NCBI GenBank assembly: GCA_964517495.1
Contig: CAZFER010000112.1
Coordinates: forward strand, 1 to 12,815
Direction: 5' to 3'
Length of the DNA: 12,815 nt
Origin: CAZFER01 sp964517495
GTDB taxonomy: Bacteria; Hinthialibacterota; Hinthialibacteria; Hinthialibacterales; Hinthialibacteraceae
Shown: in pieces, positions 12,647-12,815 of the stretch
Numbering within the stretch: position 1 is the stretch's first letter
Layout of the letters: every line of letters starts with the position of its first letter
Program-made: the position numbers and the translations under genes
Notes under the pieces: model-generated
What the model saw: the letters and a program-made list of their open reading frames with translations, nothing else
What the model was told of the DNA's origin: nothing
Databases searched by the model: none

Positions 12647-12815
12647 ATGCACATAAACGATATGGCATGCCCTTTATGCCACAATGCCGGGGATTGGGTT
12701 ACGGGAACTGAATTCCTCCTGTGCAGGGAATGTCAGGGATTCTTTCGTCATGTTCGGCATCTGCCGAACCTTGAAGAGGAAAAGGCCCGGTATGAAACCC
12801 ATAACAACGATGTGA
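12647..12815 (+). CDS. Zinc-ribbon protein, N-terminal part, methyltransferase-like (partial)
   Basis: The open frame runs off the window after 56 codons. It reads CPLCHNAG (8-15), then LLCRECQGFFRHV (25-37), a four-cysteine zinc ribbon, then LEEEKARYETHNNDV. The combination of a CxxC...CxxC ribbon and EEEKARYExHxND is typical of the start of class I SAM-dependent methyltransferases with an N-terminal zinc ribbon. The SAM-binding domain would lie beyond the window, so this remains tentative. No Shine-Dalgarno supports ATG 12647. ATG 12662, just before the first cysteine, and TTG 12623 are alternatives in the same frame. Confidence 0.55.
   Translation, partial: MHINDMACPLCHNAGDWVTGTEFLLCRECQGFFRHVRHLPNLEEEKARYETHNNDV

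Noticed and set aside
1..12815. CRISPR arrays, tRNA or rRNA genes
   Set aside because: No regularly spaced short repeats, cloverleaf or rRNA-like segments were seen on either strand.

Overview
The window reads as accessory DNA from an uncultured Gram-negative bacterium. Secreted proteins with signal peptides (a penicillin-acylase-type hydrolase, a LamG protein and a DUF1593-type protein), a pseudopilin-like protein and moderately AT-rich DNA would suit a Planctomycetota-like or candidate-phylum environmental lineage. That placement is a low-confidence inference; no marker gene is present.

1-2218 is best explained as the remnant of a chromosomal integron. A tyrosine-recombinase gene starts at 1977 on the + strand but is broken by a stop codon and a frameshift. 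Directly upstream is a 134-bp block with a promoter overlapped by a perfect palindrome, and next to it a GTTATAT core that could be attI. The genes beyond it run divergently on the - strand, as cassettes should: a broken toxin-like gene with a DUF2283 gene; a 26-residue ORF; and an antitoxin-PemK/MazF toxin pair with its own promoter. Each of these three units is followed by an imperfect inverted repeat with attC architecture. The one at 896-959 is convincing, 161-252 fair and 1055-1137 weak. The 134-bp promoter block recurs as a direct repeat at 1-135.

2219-4417 is a gene graveyard. An ABC-type AAA ATPase has lost its Walker A end. The overlapping DUF4276-type gene has lost its N-terminus and carries a nonsense codon and a frameshift. 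Such ATPase plus partner pairs resemble phage-defence modules, but this one looks inactive.

4418-9486 holds intact genes in one direction: a double zinc-ribbon/HTH protein, a pseudopilin-like protein, a polytopic membrane protein and a large secreted Ntn-hydrolase. Convergent to the last is a LamG protein gene (9508-10470), which is divergent from a secreted DUF1593-type gene (10628-11617).

11626-12815 appears more GC-rich by eye. It holds a pseudogene of a cysteine-rich conserved protein (internal deletion plus nonsense codon), an intact macro-domain ADP-ribose hydrolase-type protein and the start of a zinc-ribbon protein resembling methyltransferases. TAA, TGA and TAG all occur as premature stops in different broken genes, so decay is more likely than a variant genetic code.
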